Shown here one piece after another: positions 1 through 6,761 of a stretch of 64,000 nt of DNA; the first letter of the stretch is position 1, and every line of letters begins with the position of its first letter. The notes beneath the pieces are model-generated. The model had not been told where the DNA came from, searched no databases, and saw only the letters and a list, made by a program, of their open reading frames with translations. This stretch comes from Bradyrhizobium manausense. GTDB lineage: Bacteria; Pseudomonadota; Alphaproteobacteria; Rhizobiales; Xanthobacteraceae. The position numbers and the translations under genes are program-made. Location of the stretch: assembly GCF_018130615.1 (NCBI RefSeq), contig NZ_JAFCKB010000006.1, positions 248,001 through 312,000 of the forward strand, in the 5' to 3' direction.

Positions 1-231
1 CAGCACGAAATACTGCTCGGTGGTCGCCTTGCCATCGTTGACTTCCTGGGTCCACTTTTCCAGCGGCAGCTTGATGCCGAACTGCTTGTCGATCGCGAAC
101 GCGATGTCCAGAAAATCGAGGCTGTCGATGCCGAGGTCATCGATGGCATGGCTATCCGGCGTGATCGTGTCGCGCGGGATGTCGCAGGTTTCAGCGATGA
201 TCGTAGCGACCTGATCGAATGTGGAGGACAT
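1..231 (-). CDS. acpXL: Acyl carrier protein AcpXL (5' part, runs off window)
   Basis: Only the first 77 codons are inside the window; the gene reads leftward past base 1. Acyl carrier proteins carry acyl chains on a phosphopantetheine arm in the cytoplasm. The attachment motif is clear ([13 protein letters not shown], Ser37). The surrounding residues and the KWTQEVNDG stretch resemble AcpXL, the dedicated carrier of the very-long-chain fatty acid put on rhizobial lipid A, rather than the housekeeping AcpP. AcpXL proteins are roughly 90-98 aa, so about 15-20 residues are missing. The downstream lipid A acylation genes expected beside acpXL would lie outside the window to the left. Confidence 0.88.
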   Translation of the reverse strand, partial: MSSTFDQVATIIAETCDIPRDTITPDSHAIDDLGIDSLDFLDIAFAIDKQFGIKLPLEKWTQEVNDGKATTEQYFVL

Positions 232-475
232 CACTAAGCCTTTGATATATTGCAGGTATTTGTCAGATATCCCAGAGTGGCACGGTGGGTGGGCGTCGCG
301 CCCCGAATGACGCCCTCTAACCCCCCTCTGGACGGGTCGAAAGCCCGTATATCGGAGCGCCGCCCTGAGTTCAATGGAGCCGGACAGGGCCCAGGGACAG
401 GGCTGGGGATGCCGTCCTGGAGGGCCTCCAGGCGGGGTTGGCCCCCGTGGGGAGTCCGTCAGTGGCGGGCCGGGC

Positions 476-820
476 CTAGATGTGCGGCGTCGTGATCTTG
501 ACGCAGTCCCGCCGGCCCATCAGCACGCAATCCTGCGTCCGGCGCAGATCGGCGATGCTGACCGCAAGCCAGATCCCGATGGCAGTCAGTGCGATGGTGA
601 AGGCGAGCGCCGCGATATTGGCGAGCATGCGATGGCGGAAGTCGTCCGGCTCATCGCGGGGTTGTTCATAGCGCGACAAATCGAGCGGTTCGGGCGCTGC
701 CGCACGGAGCGGCTGTACGATACCACCGCCCCGGTGGATCACAGGGGAGGGCGTCGTTCGCGGCCTGAACTGGAGCACTCGGTGCTCGTCGTCCGAGGTT
801 ATGGGCCGCTGGGACTTCAT
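476..820 (-). CDS. Hypothetical protein with one transmembrane segment
   Basis: A 114-aa protein with a charged, Pro/Arg-rich cytoplasmic N-terminal half (about residues 1-62) and one hydrophobic segment around residues 66-90 ([20 protein letters not shown]). A short tail follows containing two cysteines ([10 protein letters not shown]). I do not recognise a family. It was preferred over the overlapping plus-strand reading frames because it has a convincing membrane segment and amphipathic composition, whereas those frames are low-complexity Arg/Gly-rich. The Shine-Dalgarno before its ATG is weak. It stands alone, convergent with nothing obvious. Confidence 0.55.
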   Translation of the reverse strand: MKSQRPITSDDEHRVLQFRPRTTPSPVIHRGGGIVQPLRAAAPEPLDLSRYEQPRDEPDDFRHRMLANIAALAFTIALTAIGIWLAVSIADLRRTQDCVLMGRRDCVKITTPHI

Positions 821-1090
821 GGGGTAGGGATTACTCCGAAGCAGCGATTTTTAGATAGCACAGGCGATACGGGGGTTGCAGAAAATCTTCTCGTTGCGCG
901 GTCGTGCCGGGACGTCGCGACTGCTTTTCGGAGCGGGTTGTCATCCGAACGCCAAGGACGTGCGAGTTGCGCTGCAACACCAACCGGGACGACGGACTCA
1001 GAGCCGCGAACCCATGTTGCCGCCGCGCGGCCCATGGCATAATCGGGAACCCGGACCACAATTTGCCACCAGATGAGAGGCCGTTCGATC

Positions 1091-1717
1091 ATGACCACCA
1101 ACGCGCGCGAGCCGAGAGTGCATCCGGTGTCGATCCTGTCGCTCCGGCCGACGCAGATGACGGTCGGCATGCGCGAGGTCAAGGAGAAGCGCAAGCGCTG
1201 GCGCGAGCATGGCAAGAAAAAGCAGTCCGACCTCCTCGGCACCCACATGATCCCCGTCGTGGCCGGACCTGACGGACGCTACTACGTGATCGACCACCAC
1301 CATCTCGGCCGCGCATTGCATGACGAGGGCATCAAGCAGGTATTGGTCACCGTGGTCGGCGATCTCCGCATGGTCGAACGCGAAGCTTTCTGGGGCGTGA
1401 TGGACAACAAGCGCTGGGTCTATCCTTACGACAGCAAGGGCGAGCGTCGCCCGTTCCGCGATCTGCCGAAATCGGTCGCCGACCTCAAGGATGATCCATT
1501 TCGCAGCCTCGCCGGCGAGCTCCGCCGCATGGGCGGCTTCGCCAAGGACACCACGCCGTTCTCCGAGTTCCTGTGGGCCGATTTCCTGCGCCGCAAGCTG
1601 ACGCGCAAGGCGGTGGACGCCAATTTCGACAAGGCGCTGGAAAAGGCGCTGGCCGCGGCCAAGAGCAAGGATGCGGTCTATCTGCCCGGCTGGTGCGGAC
1701 CGGCGTCGGACGATTGA
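1091..1717 (+). CDS. ParB-like nuclease domain protein (ParBc_2 type)
   Basis: A 208-aa protein of the ParB-like PF08857 type. The N-terminal part sets out the family pattern: VSILSLRPTQ, then a GxYYVIDHHHLGRAL segment near residue 70 containing the His-rich motif, then a longer C-terminal region specific to the family. True chromosome-partitioning ParB has a central HTH and a parA neighbour; neither is here, so a role in segregation is unlikely. The cellular function of this stand-alone family is not established. The start at MTTNAREPR was chosen over an in-frame ATG 18 bases upstream because similarity to the ParB fold begins just after it. Confidence 0.8.
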   Translation: MTTNAREPRVHPVSILSLRPTQMTVGMREVKEKRKRWREHGKKKQSDLLGTHMIPVVAGPDGRYYVIDHHHLGRALHDEGIKQVLVTVVGDLRMVEREAFWGVMDNKRWVYPYDSKGERRPFRDLPKSVADLKDDPFRSLAGELRRMGGFAKDTTPFSEFLWADFLRRKLTRKAVDANFDKALEKALAAAKSKDAVYLPGWCGPASDD

Positions 1718-1733
1718 GGCGCTGACGCGCGCA

Positions 1734-1889
1734 TCAGTCGCGCTGGAAGATCTTGGCGCCGGGGTAAGCACGCCGGGCGTACGTCACGACCAGCGCGCGG
1801 TCCTGGGTCTCCAGGAAGGGCGTACGGATGCGGCACGATCCGACGATGAGGTGCCAGAGACCATTGAGCCTTTGGATGACGATCTTCAT
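1734..1889 (-). CDS. Small hypothetical protein (51 aa)
   Basis: A 51-aa ORF starting MKIVIQRLNGLWHL and ending AKIFQRD, basic, with no signal peptide and no cysteine apart from one in GSCRIR. The internal ATG was chosen over an in-frame start 48 bases upstream because GAGGA lies just before it at a normal distance. The order of a hydrophobic beta-like stretch followed by TYARRAYPGAKIF looks like a folded mini-domain rather than random sequence. I do not recognise the family. It runs convergently with the ParB-like gene, 16 bases apart. Confidence 0.5.
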   Translation of the reverse strand: MKIVIQRLNGLWHLIVGSCRIRTPFLETQDRALVVTYARRAYPGAKIFQRD

Positions 1890-2159
1890 TTGAGTATTCC
1901 TCGAAGGCACTGCATGCAAGCAAATGCTGCTTGTCACGGTAGCCCTGCGATTCCCGATCGTGATCGCGGGTTTGAAATTCCCGCTACCGCCCGGCTCGTC
2001 GCAAGACGACGGCCATACTTATGAGTTGGTGGCTGCACGCGGTTCGGCGAACCGGATCTGATCACAGCCGCTTGAACGCAATCATTTTCCGCGCCGACGA
2101 AACCGTCCTGAAACAGAGCCGCCTCAACGTTGGGTCTCGAGCTCACACAGGAGGCTCAC

Positions 2160-2303
2160 ATGCGCCGTCTGGTTTTCGCAATTGCCTTGCTCGCGGTCGC
2201 TTCAGCAGGAATCTCGGCCTCGTTTGCCGCGGTCCATCAGGCCAGAACACTGACATTTGCCGAGCGCTTTGCTCCCGCGCTTCCGCTGATGGTGAATCAC
2301 TAG
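2160..2303 (+). CDS. Short secreted or membrane-anchored peptide (47 aa)
   Basis: An ORF too short for ordinary gene callers. A perfect AGGAGG at 2149-2154 sits 5 bases before the ATG. The product begins MRRLVFAIALLAVASAG, a basic tip followed by a hydrophobic core typical of a signal peptide or a single membrane anchor, and ends with a short tail (TLTFAERFAPALPLMVNH). A cut after SFAA near residue 24 would leave a peptide of about 23 residues. Function unknown. The gene ends one base before the convergent 67-aa gene. Confidence 0.6.
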   Translation: MRRLVFAIALLAVASAGISASFAAVHQARTLTFAERFAPALPLMVNH

Positions 2304-2304
2304 A

Positions 2305-2508
2305 TCATTTCGGATTTGGCAGGCCGGGTGAGGACAGCAATCGCTCCATCTCAGCTGCGGCCTCGCCATCGCGCACCTTTTGCAGCAGCGTGTGACGCTC
2401 GGTGCCGGCCGGCAGACTTTTGGCGGCGGCGCGGGCGTCCTGCGTGAACTTGGTCAGGCGTTCCTGGAGGGACAGGGCCGGTCGCGTACGATTGCGCTTC
2501 TTTGTCAT
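2305..2508 (-). CDS. Small basic protein, paralogue A (67 aa)
   Basis: A 67-aa hydrophilic, probably helical protein beginning MTKKRNR and ending SPGLPNPK. It is clearly homologous, and identical in length, to the protein encoded at 3796-3999. Shared features are an M(T/I)KKRNR start, a SLxxRL segment near residue 13, an RxAAxxLPxG block in the middle, an LQKxR segment and a xxPxPK end. The ATG matching the paralogue was chosen rather than an upstream in-frame start. No family name comes to mind; the two copies flank the Crp/Fnr gene in opposite orientations. Confidence 0.7.
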   Translation of the reverse strand: MTKKRNRTRPALSLQERLTKFTQDARAAAKSLPAGTERHTLLQKVRDGEAAAEMERLLSSPGLPNPK

Positions 2509-2667
2509 GGTTGGGCCTTTCGCGCACCAAGCCAACCATGTGCGGGCAAGCCGCGTCCTTAACTTTTGTTGGAACCGGGAAAGGCGATTGCGGGTTTTAT
2601 TGCGACGGCGCAGCTGCGCCGCGGATTGCAATAGAGTTCCACTTCACGCGACCGGAGCTAGCCCCAG

Positions 2668-3399
2668 GTGCCCAGCGACACGATCCGCGCGGCGCTCATC
2701 AGACGCCTGCGCGTCTCGTCCGCGATCACGGACGAGGACATCAAGGAGATCGAAGCTCTCCCGATCTCGGTGCGGCAGTATCCCGCCGAGATGGCGGTGG
2801 TGCGCGATGGCGAGCGTGCGACTGACTGCTGCCTGATCGTGGACGGCTTCTGTGCGCGCTCCAAGACGATCGCGAGCGGCAAGCGGCAGATCCTTTCACT
2901 CCACATCCCCGGCGAAATTCCTGATCTGATGAGCCTGTTCCTGCACGTGATGGACCATGACCTCTCGACGCTGACGCCGGCAACGCTGGGCTTCATTAGC
3001 CACGACAATTTGCAGAAGCTGCATCGCCGCAGCCCCGAGGTTGCCGAGATGTTTTGGCGCGATACGCTGACCGATGCTGCGATGTTCCGCGAATGGATCG
3101 TCAATGTCGGCCAGCGTCCTGCGCCGGCGCGGCTCGCCCACGTCATGATCGAGTTGCGCGAACGCCTCAGGCTCATCGGTCGTTTGGACGGCGACAGCTT
3201 CGAGATGCCGCTGACGCAGGAGCAGATCGGCGAGGCCTTGGGGATCACCGCCGTGCACGCCAATCGGGTGATCAAGCAGGTGCGGCAGGACGGTATCGTC
3301 GAGTTCAATCGCGGACGCGTCACCGTGCTCGACGAGCGGAAATTTCAGGAACTAGCGGATTTCGACGGCCGTTACCTGCATCAGTCGCCAACCCTTTGA
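2668..3399 (+). CDS. Crp/Fnr family transcriptional regulator
   Basis: A 243-aa regulator. The N-terminal cyclic-nucleotide-binding-like beta roll occupies about residues 20-140 (VVRDGERATDCCLIVDGF, LHIPGEIPDLMSL). A long dimerisation helix follows, then a winged HTH at about 188-235 with the recognition region LTQEQIGEALGITAVHANRV. There is no N-terminal Fnr-type cysteine set, so it is not an oxygen-sensing Fnr; the ligand is unknown. The start codon is GTG, with GGAG 11 bases upstream. It is followed after 8 bases by a DUF6894 gene, suggesting cotranscription. Rhizobial regulators of this kind often act in stress or micro-oxic responses, but nothing here fixes the role. Confidence 0.88.
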   Translation: MPSDTIRAALIRRLRVSSAITDEDIKEIEALPISVRQYPAEMAVVRDGERATDCCLIVDGFCARSKTIASGKRQILSLHIPGEIPDLMSLFLHVMDHDLSTLTPATLGFISHDNLQKLHRRSPEVAEMFWRDTLTDAAMFREWIVNVGQRPAPARLAHVMIELRERLRLIGRLDGDSFEMPLTQEQIGEALGITAVHANRVIKQVRQDGIVEFNRGRVTVLDERKFQELADFDGRYLHQSPTL

Positions 3400-3407
3400 G
3401 GCGCCCG

Positions 3408-3650
3408 ATGCCCCGATTCCACTTCGACATCCACGAGGACAGCCGCCTCATTCCGGATGAGGACGGACAGAACTTTGCCAATGTGGAGGTTGCGCGCAAG
3501 GAAGCGATGTTGACCGGCGCATCCATTGCCCGCGAGGCGTTCCTGGCCGGCAGTGCCGATCATGTCGTCGTGGACGTGCGCGAGGACGAACATACGCCAT
3601 GCCTAAAGATCTCGATCACGCTCGAAGTCGAAGAGCTGGCGGACGACTAA
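3408..3650 (+). CDS. DUF6894 family small protein
   Basis: An 80-aa protein starting MPRFHFDIHEDSRLIPDEDG, the typical opening of the DUF6894 family: an aromatic-alternating first strand and then an acidic turn. A helix rich in Ala/Glu follows (VARKEAMLTGASIAREAFL), and a last strand ends at VEELADD. The family is abundant in Bradyrhizobium and has no established function. GAGG overlapping the stop codon of the Crp/Fnr gene serves as ribosome-binding site, implying cotranscription with that regulator. Two relatives occur at 4386-4619 and 57262-57510. Confidence 0.8.
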   Translation: MPRFHFDIHEDSRLIPDEDGQNFANVEVARKEAMLTGASIAREAFLAGSADHVVVDVREDEHTPCLKISITLEVEELADD

Positions 3651-3795
3651 TCCAGAACGATTTCATCGCGCAAGACGCGGACGGCGCGCGATTGTTCCTA
3701 TCGATCGCGAAGTTATTTCGACATGCAGGGGTAACCTACGTTAGCGACATCTGCGCCATCGAAGCGCAGCTTGGCTGCAAGGACGGAGGCTGCCC

Positions 3796-3999
3796 ATGAT
3801 CAAGAAGCGCAATCGCCGGAAGCAGGCCGTATCCCTGAACGACCGATTGCAGCAGGCGACAGTGGCGGCGCGCAAGGCTGCGGGGAGACTTCCGCAGGGC
3901 ATGGCGCGGGACTGCATGTTGCAGAAGGCGCGCCAGGCGGAGACCGCGCGGTGCATCAATGCATGGTTGGCCTCGTCCGGCCAGCCGATGCCGAAGTGA
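3796..3999 (+). CDS. Small basic protein, paralogue B (67 aa)
   Basis: A 67-aa paralogue of the protein at 2305-2508, starting MIKKRNRRKQAVSLNDRL and ending SGQPMPK. Charged and Ala-rich, with one or two predicted helices and no signal peptide. GGAGG is present just upstream of the ATG (around 3785-3789). The pair has kept length, ends and central RxAAxxLPxG motif while diverging in between, which argues for real, selected genes. Function unknown. Confidence 0.7.
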   Translation: MIKKRNRRKQAVSLNDRLQQATVAARKAAGRLPQGMARDCMLQKARQAETARCINAWLASSGQPMPK

Positions 4000-4028
4000 A
4001 CGGCGACGTGGACCGCCGAGAAAATAGT

Positions 4029-4280
4029 ATGGACCGCAAAGCGGCGTGCCTGCTGCAAGCCGCTGCCTGCCGCGAGCGGGCCGCGGCCGATCCCCTCAAT
4101 CACGATTATTGGGTCGATGAAGCGATCAAATGGCTGGAGCTCGCGCATGCGCCCGCGACTCCCGTGGTCGTGACGATCGAGTTGCGTCCGAATGACCGAT
4201 GCGTCGATATCATTTCGAACCAGTCGAGGTCGACCGCGTCACCGATACGCATGGAACACGAGGGAAAACACAATGAGTGA
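4029..4280 (+). CDS. Hypothetical protein (83 aa)
   Basis: An 83-aa ORF starting MDRKAACLLQAAACRERAAA. The first half, with its CLLQAAACRERAAADPxxHDYWVDEAIKWLELA segment, resembles short helical-pair proteins common in Bradyrhizobium that carry an alternating Ala/Cys helix followed by a second helix. The last 30 residues look less constrained. It lies 29 bases after paralogue B in the same direction, so it may be cotranscribed. I do not know a function. Confidence 0.5.
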   Translation: MDRKAACLLQAAACRERAAADPLNHDYWVDEAIKWLELAHAPATPVVVTIELRPNDRCVDIISNQSRSTASPIRMEHEGKHNE

Positions 4281-4385
4281 TCGGCGGCCCCGGGCGGCTT
4301 GCGATCGCGTAAACTCGCTGGCGGGTAGGAACGAAATTAACATGGGTTACTTTATCCGTCAGGGGTCCCGGGACGGGGAATGATG

Positions 4386-4619
4386 ATGCCCAGGTTCTAC
4401 TTCAACGTTCGTAACGGCAATCGTTTGGACGACCGCGACGATCTTGGCCAGGAGCTTCCGGATCGACGCACGGCGTGGGAAATCGCGACGCGCTATGCCG
4501 CCGACAGCTTGCGAGACCTCGATGGTGACTTGCTGCCGGACGATGACTGGCAGCTGGAGGTGCGGACGGAAGACGGCGCGCGCATTTTCCAGATCTTGAT
4601 ACATGCGAGCCAGGACTGA
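4386..4619 (+). CDS. DUF6894 family small protein
   Basis: A 77-aa DUF6894 member starting MPRFYFNVRNGNRLDDRDD, with the same aromatic strand, acidic turn, helix (RTAWEIATRYAADSLRDL) and final strand as the copy at 3408. Three in-frame ATGs lie in a row (4380, 4383, 4386); the last gives the family-typical MPRF opening, and GGGACGGGGA lies upstream at a usable distance. Function unknown. It ends the small-protein array that surrounds the Crp/Fnr gene. Confidence 0.75.
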   Translation: MPRFYFNVRNGNRLDDRDDLGQELPDRRTAWEIATRYAADSLRDLDGDLLPDDDWQLEVRTEDGARIFQILIHASQD

Positions 4620-4711
4620 GACAATTGCCCGGATTTGGAACGCGCGTATCCGAGGGCGATTTCGACGGACATACAACCTAAGCGCCGACTGAGGCTGAAG
4701 TCGACGATCGC

Positions 4712-5374
4712 CTACGACTGCCGCTGGCTCCAGTAATCGTCGAGTGTCGGCGTCTCCATGTCGAAACGATCGCGAATGGTCGCGCAGGTGCTGCCGCCGA
4801 GTCTTGCGATGGCATCGAGCCGGGCCGGATCAATGCGCAGGCGCTCGGCATCGACGACGTCGGCGTGATAATGCGCGAACAAGATCTCGCCCATGATGAT
4901 CTGGCGCGACTTGCCGAGCTCCAGCGTGATATGGCGGCGGCATTCGAACGCCGCCGGCGCCTCCTTGATCCAGGGCGACGCTACGGTCTTGCCTGGCATC
5001 GCGGTCAGGCCTGCGGCTTTCAACTCATCGTGCTCCGGTGCGAACGGCACGGCGCAGACATGCATCGCCTCGGCAATCGCGTGCGAGACGATGTTGACGG
5101 TGAAGACCTCGGTCAAGCGGATGTTGAGACCGGTGTCCTTGAACCGCATGTCCGGATGGTTCTCGACCCCGAGCGCGAGGATCGGGGGATCGGCCGACAG
5201 ACAATTGAAGAAGCTGAACGGCGCTGCGTTGATCCTCCCTTGCGGATCGACGGTCGTCACCAGCGCGATCGGCCGCGGCACGACCGTGCCGATCAGCAGC
5301 TTGTATTTGTCGCGGGCGGACAGTTCGCGGAAGTCGAACGTCACGTCCCCGGGGTCGTGAGCACTGGTGTCCAT
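4712..5374 (-). CDS. Flavin reductase-like (FMN-binding) domain protein
   Basis: A 220-aa protein of the flavin reductase-like family, which binds FMN in a split-barrel fold and typically supplies reduced flavin to oxygenases or oxidises small substrates in the cytoplasm. Diagnostic parts are RPIALVTTVDPQGRINAAPFSFF near residues 35-58, PPILALGVENH and an NIVSHAIAEAM segment in the middle. The length is typical. The start MDTSAHDPGD was preferred over an in-frame start 60 bases upstream, whose extra residues are Arg/Gly-rich and unlike the family. The physiological partner cannot be read from the neighbours. Confidence 0.85.
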   Translation of the reverse strand: MDTSAHDPGDVTFDFRELSARDKYKLLIGTVVPRPIALVTTVDPQGRINAAPFSFFNCLSADPPILALGVENHPDMRFKDTGLNIRLTEVFTVNIVSHAIAEAMHVCAVPFAPEHDELKAAGLTAMPGKTVASPWIKEAPAAFECRRHITLELGKSRQIIMGEILFAHYHADVVDAERLRIDPARLDAIARLGGSTCATIRDRFDMETPTLDDYWSQRQS

Positions 5375-5490
5375 CGTTCCTCTCAGGCCGGAACGGCGGT
5401 CGAACCGGCGACCACCGCGCATTTGTCGGGGCAATTATCAGCGCTTCAAACCAATATGCGAGCGGAAGATTTGAGCAAAGACCGCCACGT

Positions 5491-5964
5491 TTACCGGTGG
5501 TCTTCGTGCGGCTCCTCCGTGCCGCCGAGCGCCCGGTGCACGTGGCGCTCGATGCGGCGGCCGATCGTGAGCAATATGAAAGCCAGCGCCAGCGCGACCG
5601 CGACGGTCTTCCATTGCCCGGCGCCGCAGACGATTCCGAGGCAGGCGGCCAGGAAGGTGCATGCCGCGCTGGTCAGCCCACGGACTCGAAACCGGTCGCT
5701 TTCGTGGACGATGACGCCGGCCCCGAGGAAGCCGATGCCGGTGAGGATACCCTGAATGACCCGGCTCGTGGCATCGACGACCTTGCCGGGCTCGGCGAGT
5801 TGCAGCGCAAGCAGCACGACGGTTGCCGTGGAGAGGCCGACGATGCCGAGCGTCTTGAGCCCGATCGGCTTGCCGTTCAGATCGCGATTGAGCCCGATCG
5901 CGCTGCCGGCAAGCGTCGCAACGCCGAGGCGCAGCAGGATTTCGGGCCAGTCGAGCTCGGTCAT
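5491..5964 (-). CDS. MgtC/SapB family membrane protein
   Basis: A 157-aa inner-membrane protein with about four hydrophobic segments. The N-terminal MgtC domain is recognisable: WPEILLRLGVATLAGSAIGLNR, then KTLGIVGLSTATVVLL, then GILTGIGFLGAGVIVHE with the conserved FLGAGVI, then RGLTSAACTFLAACLGI. MgtC proteins modulate membrane potential or magnesium and acid adaptation. This short form lacks the C-terminal ACT-like domain of Salmonella MgtC. It ends before a 9-base gap to the next upstream minus-strand gene, so the two may be cotranscribed. Confidence 0.88.
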   Translation of the reverse strand: MTELDWPEILLRLGVATLAGSAIGLNRDLNGKPIGLKTLGIVGLSTATVVLLALQLAEPGKVVDATSRVIQGILTGIGFLGAGVIVHESDRFRVRGLTSAACTFLAACLGIVCGAGQWKTVAVALALAFILLTIGRRIERHVHRALGGTEEPHEDHR

Positions 5965-5973
5965 CGCTTCCGG

Positions 5974-6561
5974 TCACTGCTTGGGCAGGCGTCCCATCAG
6001 ATAGAATTCGTCATTCGGCCGCATGCCGGTGAAATTTGCCAGCCGGTTCGACAATCCGAAGAAGGCCGAGATCGCGGCGATGTCCCAGATGTCGTCGTCA
6101 CTGAAGCCATGGGGGCTGAGGGCTGCGAAATCCTCCTCCGAGCTCCGTTGCGCGTCCGCGGAGATCTTCATCGCGAAATCGAGCATCGCTCTCTCGCGCG
6201 GCGTGATGTCGGCCTTGCGATAGTTGGTCGCGATCTGGTCGGCAATCAGCGGGTTCTTGGCGCGGATGCGCAGGATCGCGCCATGGGCGATCACGCAATA
6301 CTGGCACTGGTTGGCGGCCGAAGTTGCCACCACGATCATCTCGCGCTCAGCCTTGGTGAGGCCGCCATCCTTCTCCATCAGCGCGTCGTGATAGGCGAAG
6401 AACGCGCGGAACTCGTCGGGCCGGTAGGCCAACGTCAGGAACACGTTGGGCACGAAGCCGCTCTTCTCCTGCACGGCGAGGAGACGTGTGCGGATATCGT
6501 CTGGGAGCGTGTCGATCGCTGGGGCGGGGAAGCGTTGTGCGGCGGGCTTTGTCATGGGCAT
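5974..6561 (-). CDS. Peroxidase-related AhpD/carboxymuconolactone decarboxylase-like protein
   Basis: A 195-aa member of the AhpD-like alkylhydroperoxidase fold. The catalytic motif CQYCVIAHG lies near residue 101, giving the CxxC...H redox centre, preceded by LTKAEREMIVVATSAANQ. Such proteins reduce peroxides through a thiol relay or act as decarboxylases; with an intact CxxC the first is more likely. The C-terminal half (FSDDDIWDIAAISAFFGLSN) matches the uncharacterised peroxidase-related subfamily. Start MPMTKP was chosen; an ATG two codons later is equally possible, and the longer upstream start adds unconserved residues. Confidence 0.85.
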   Translation of the reverse strand: MPMTKPAAQRFPAPAIDTLPDDIRTRLLAVQEKSGFVPNVFLTLAYRPDEFRAFFAYHDALMEKDGGLTKAEREMIVVATSAANQCQYCVIAHGAILRIRAKNPLIADQIATNYRKADITPRERAMLDFAMKISADAQRSSEEDFAALSPHGFSDDDIWDIAAISAFFGLSNRLANFTGMRPNDEFYLMGRLPKQ

Positions 6562-6660
6562 GATTCCGGCTTGGGGCCTGGAAACATAATCCATGCGGAC
6601 GAGCGCCTCAACGTGCCTGCTGCAATGCCGGTTGGAGAAGTGGCGCTGTCACTCATACTC

Positions 6661-6740
6661 CGTCGTTGCGAGCGGAGCGAAGCAATCCAGAGTCTTTCCT
6701 CGGTGGGATTCTGGATTGCTTCGCTGCGCTCGCAATGACG
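6661..6740. repeat. Intergenic palindromic repeat (CGTCATTGCGAGC family)
   Basis: Two nearly perfect inverted arms: CGTCGTTGCGAGCGGAGCGA at the left end and the complementary TCGCTGCGCTCGCAATGACG at the right, each continuing inward through AGCAATCCAGA / TCTGGATTGCT. About 12 bases form the loop. The arms have accumulated only a few changes. This kind of element recurs between genes in Bradyrhizobium and relatives and folds into a long RNA hairpin. Here it sits between two minus-strand genes, downstream of the HerA-like gene start-to-stop direction only in the sense of spacing, and has no coding content. Confidence 0.8.
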
Positions 6741-6761
6741 GGTTGGTGAACCAGCGAGGCC

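Noticed and set aside
4273-4383. Possible 36-codon gene between the 83-aa and DUF6894 genes
   Set aside because: Overlaps neighbours at both ends; no convincing domain or hydrophobic segment.
5497-6738. Plus-strand 413-codon frame across the MgtC-like and AhpD-like genes
   Set aside because: Spans two recognised minus-strand genes and the intergenic palindrome; no family features.
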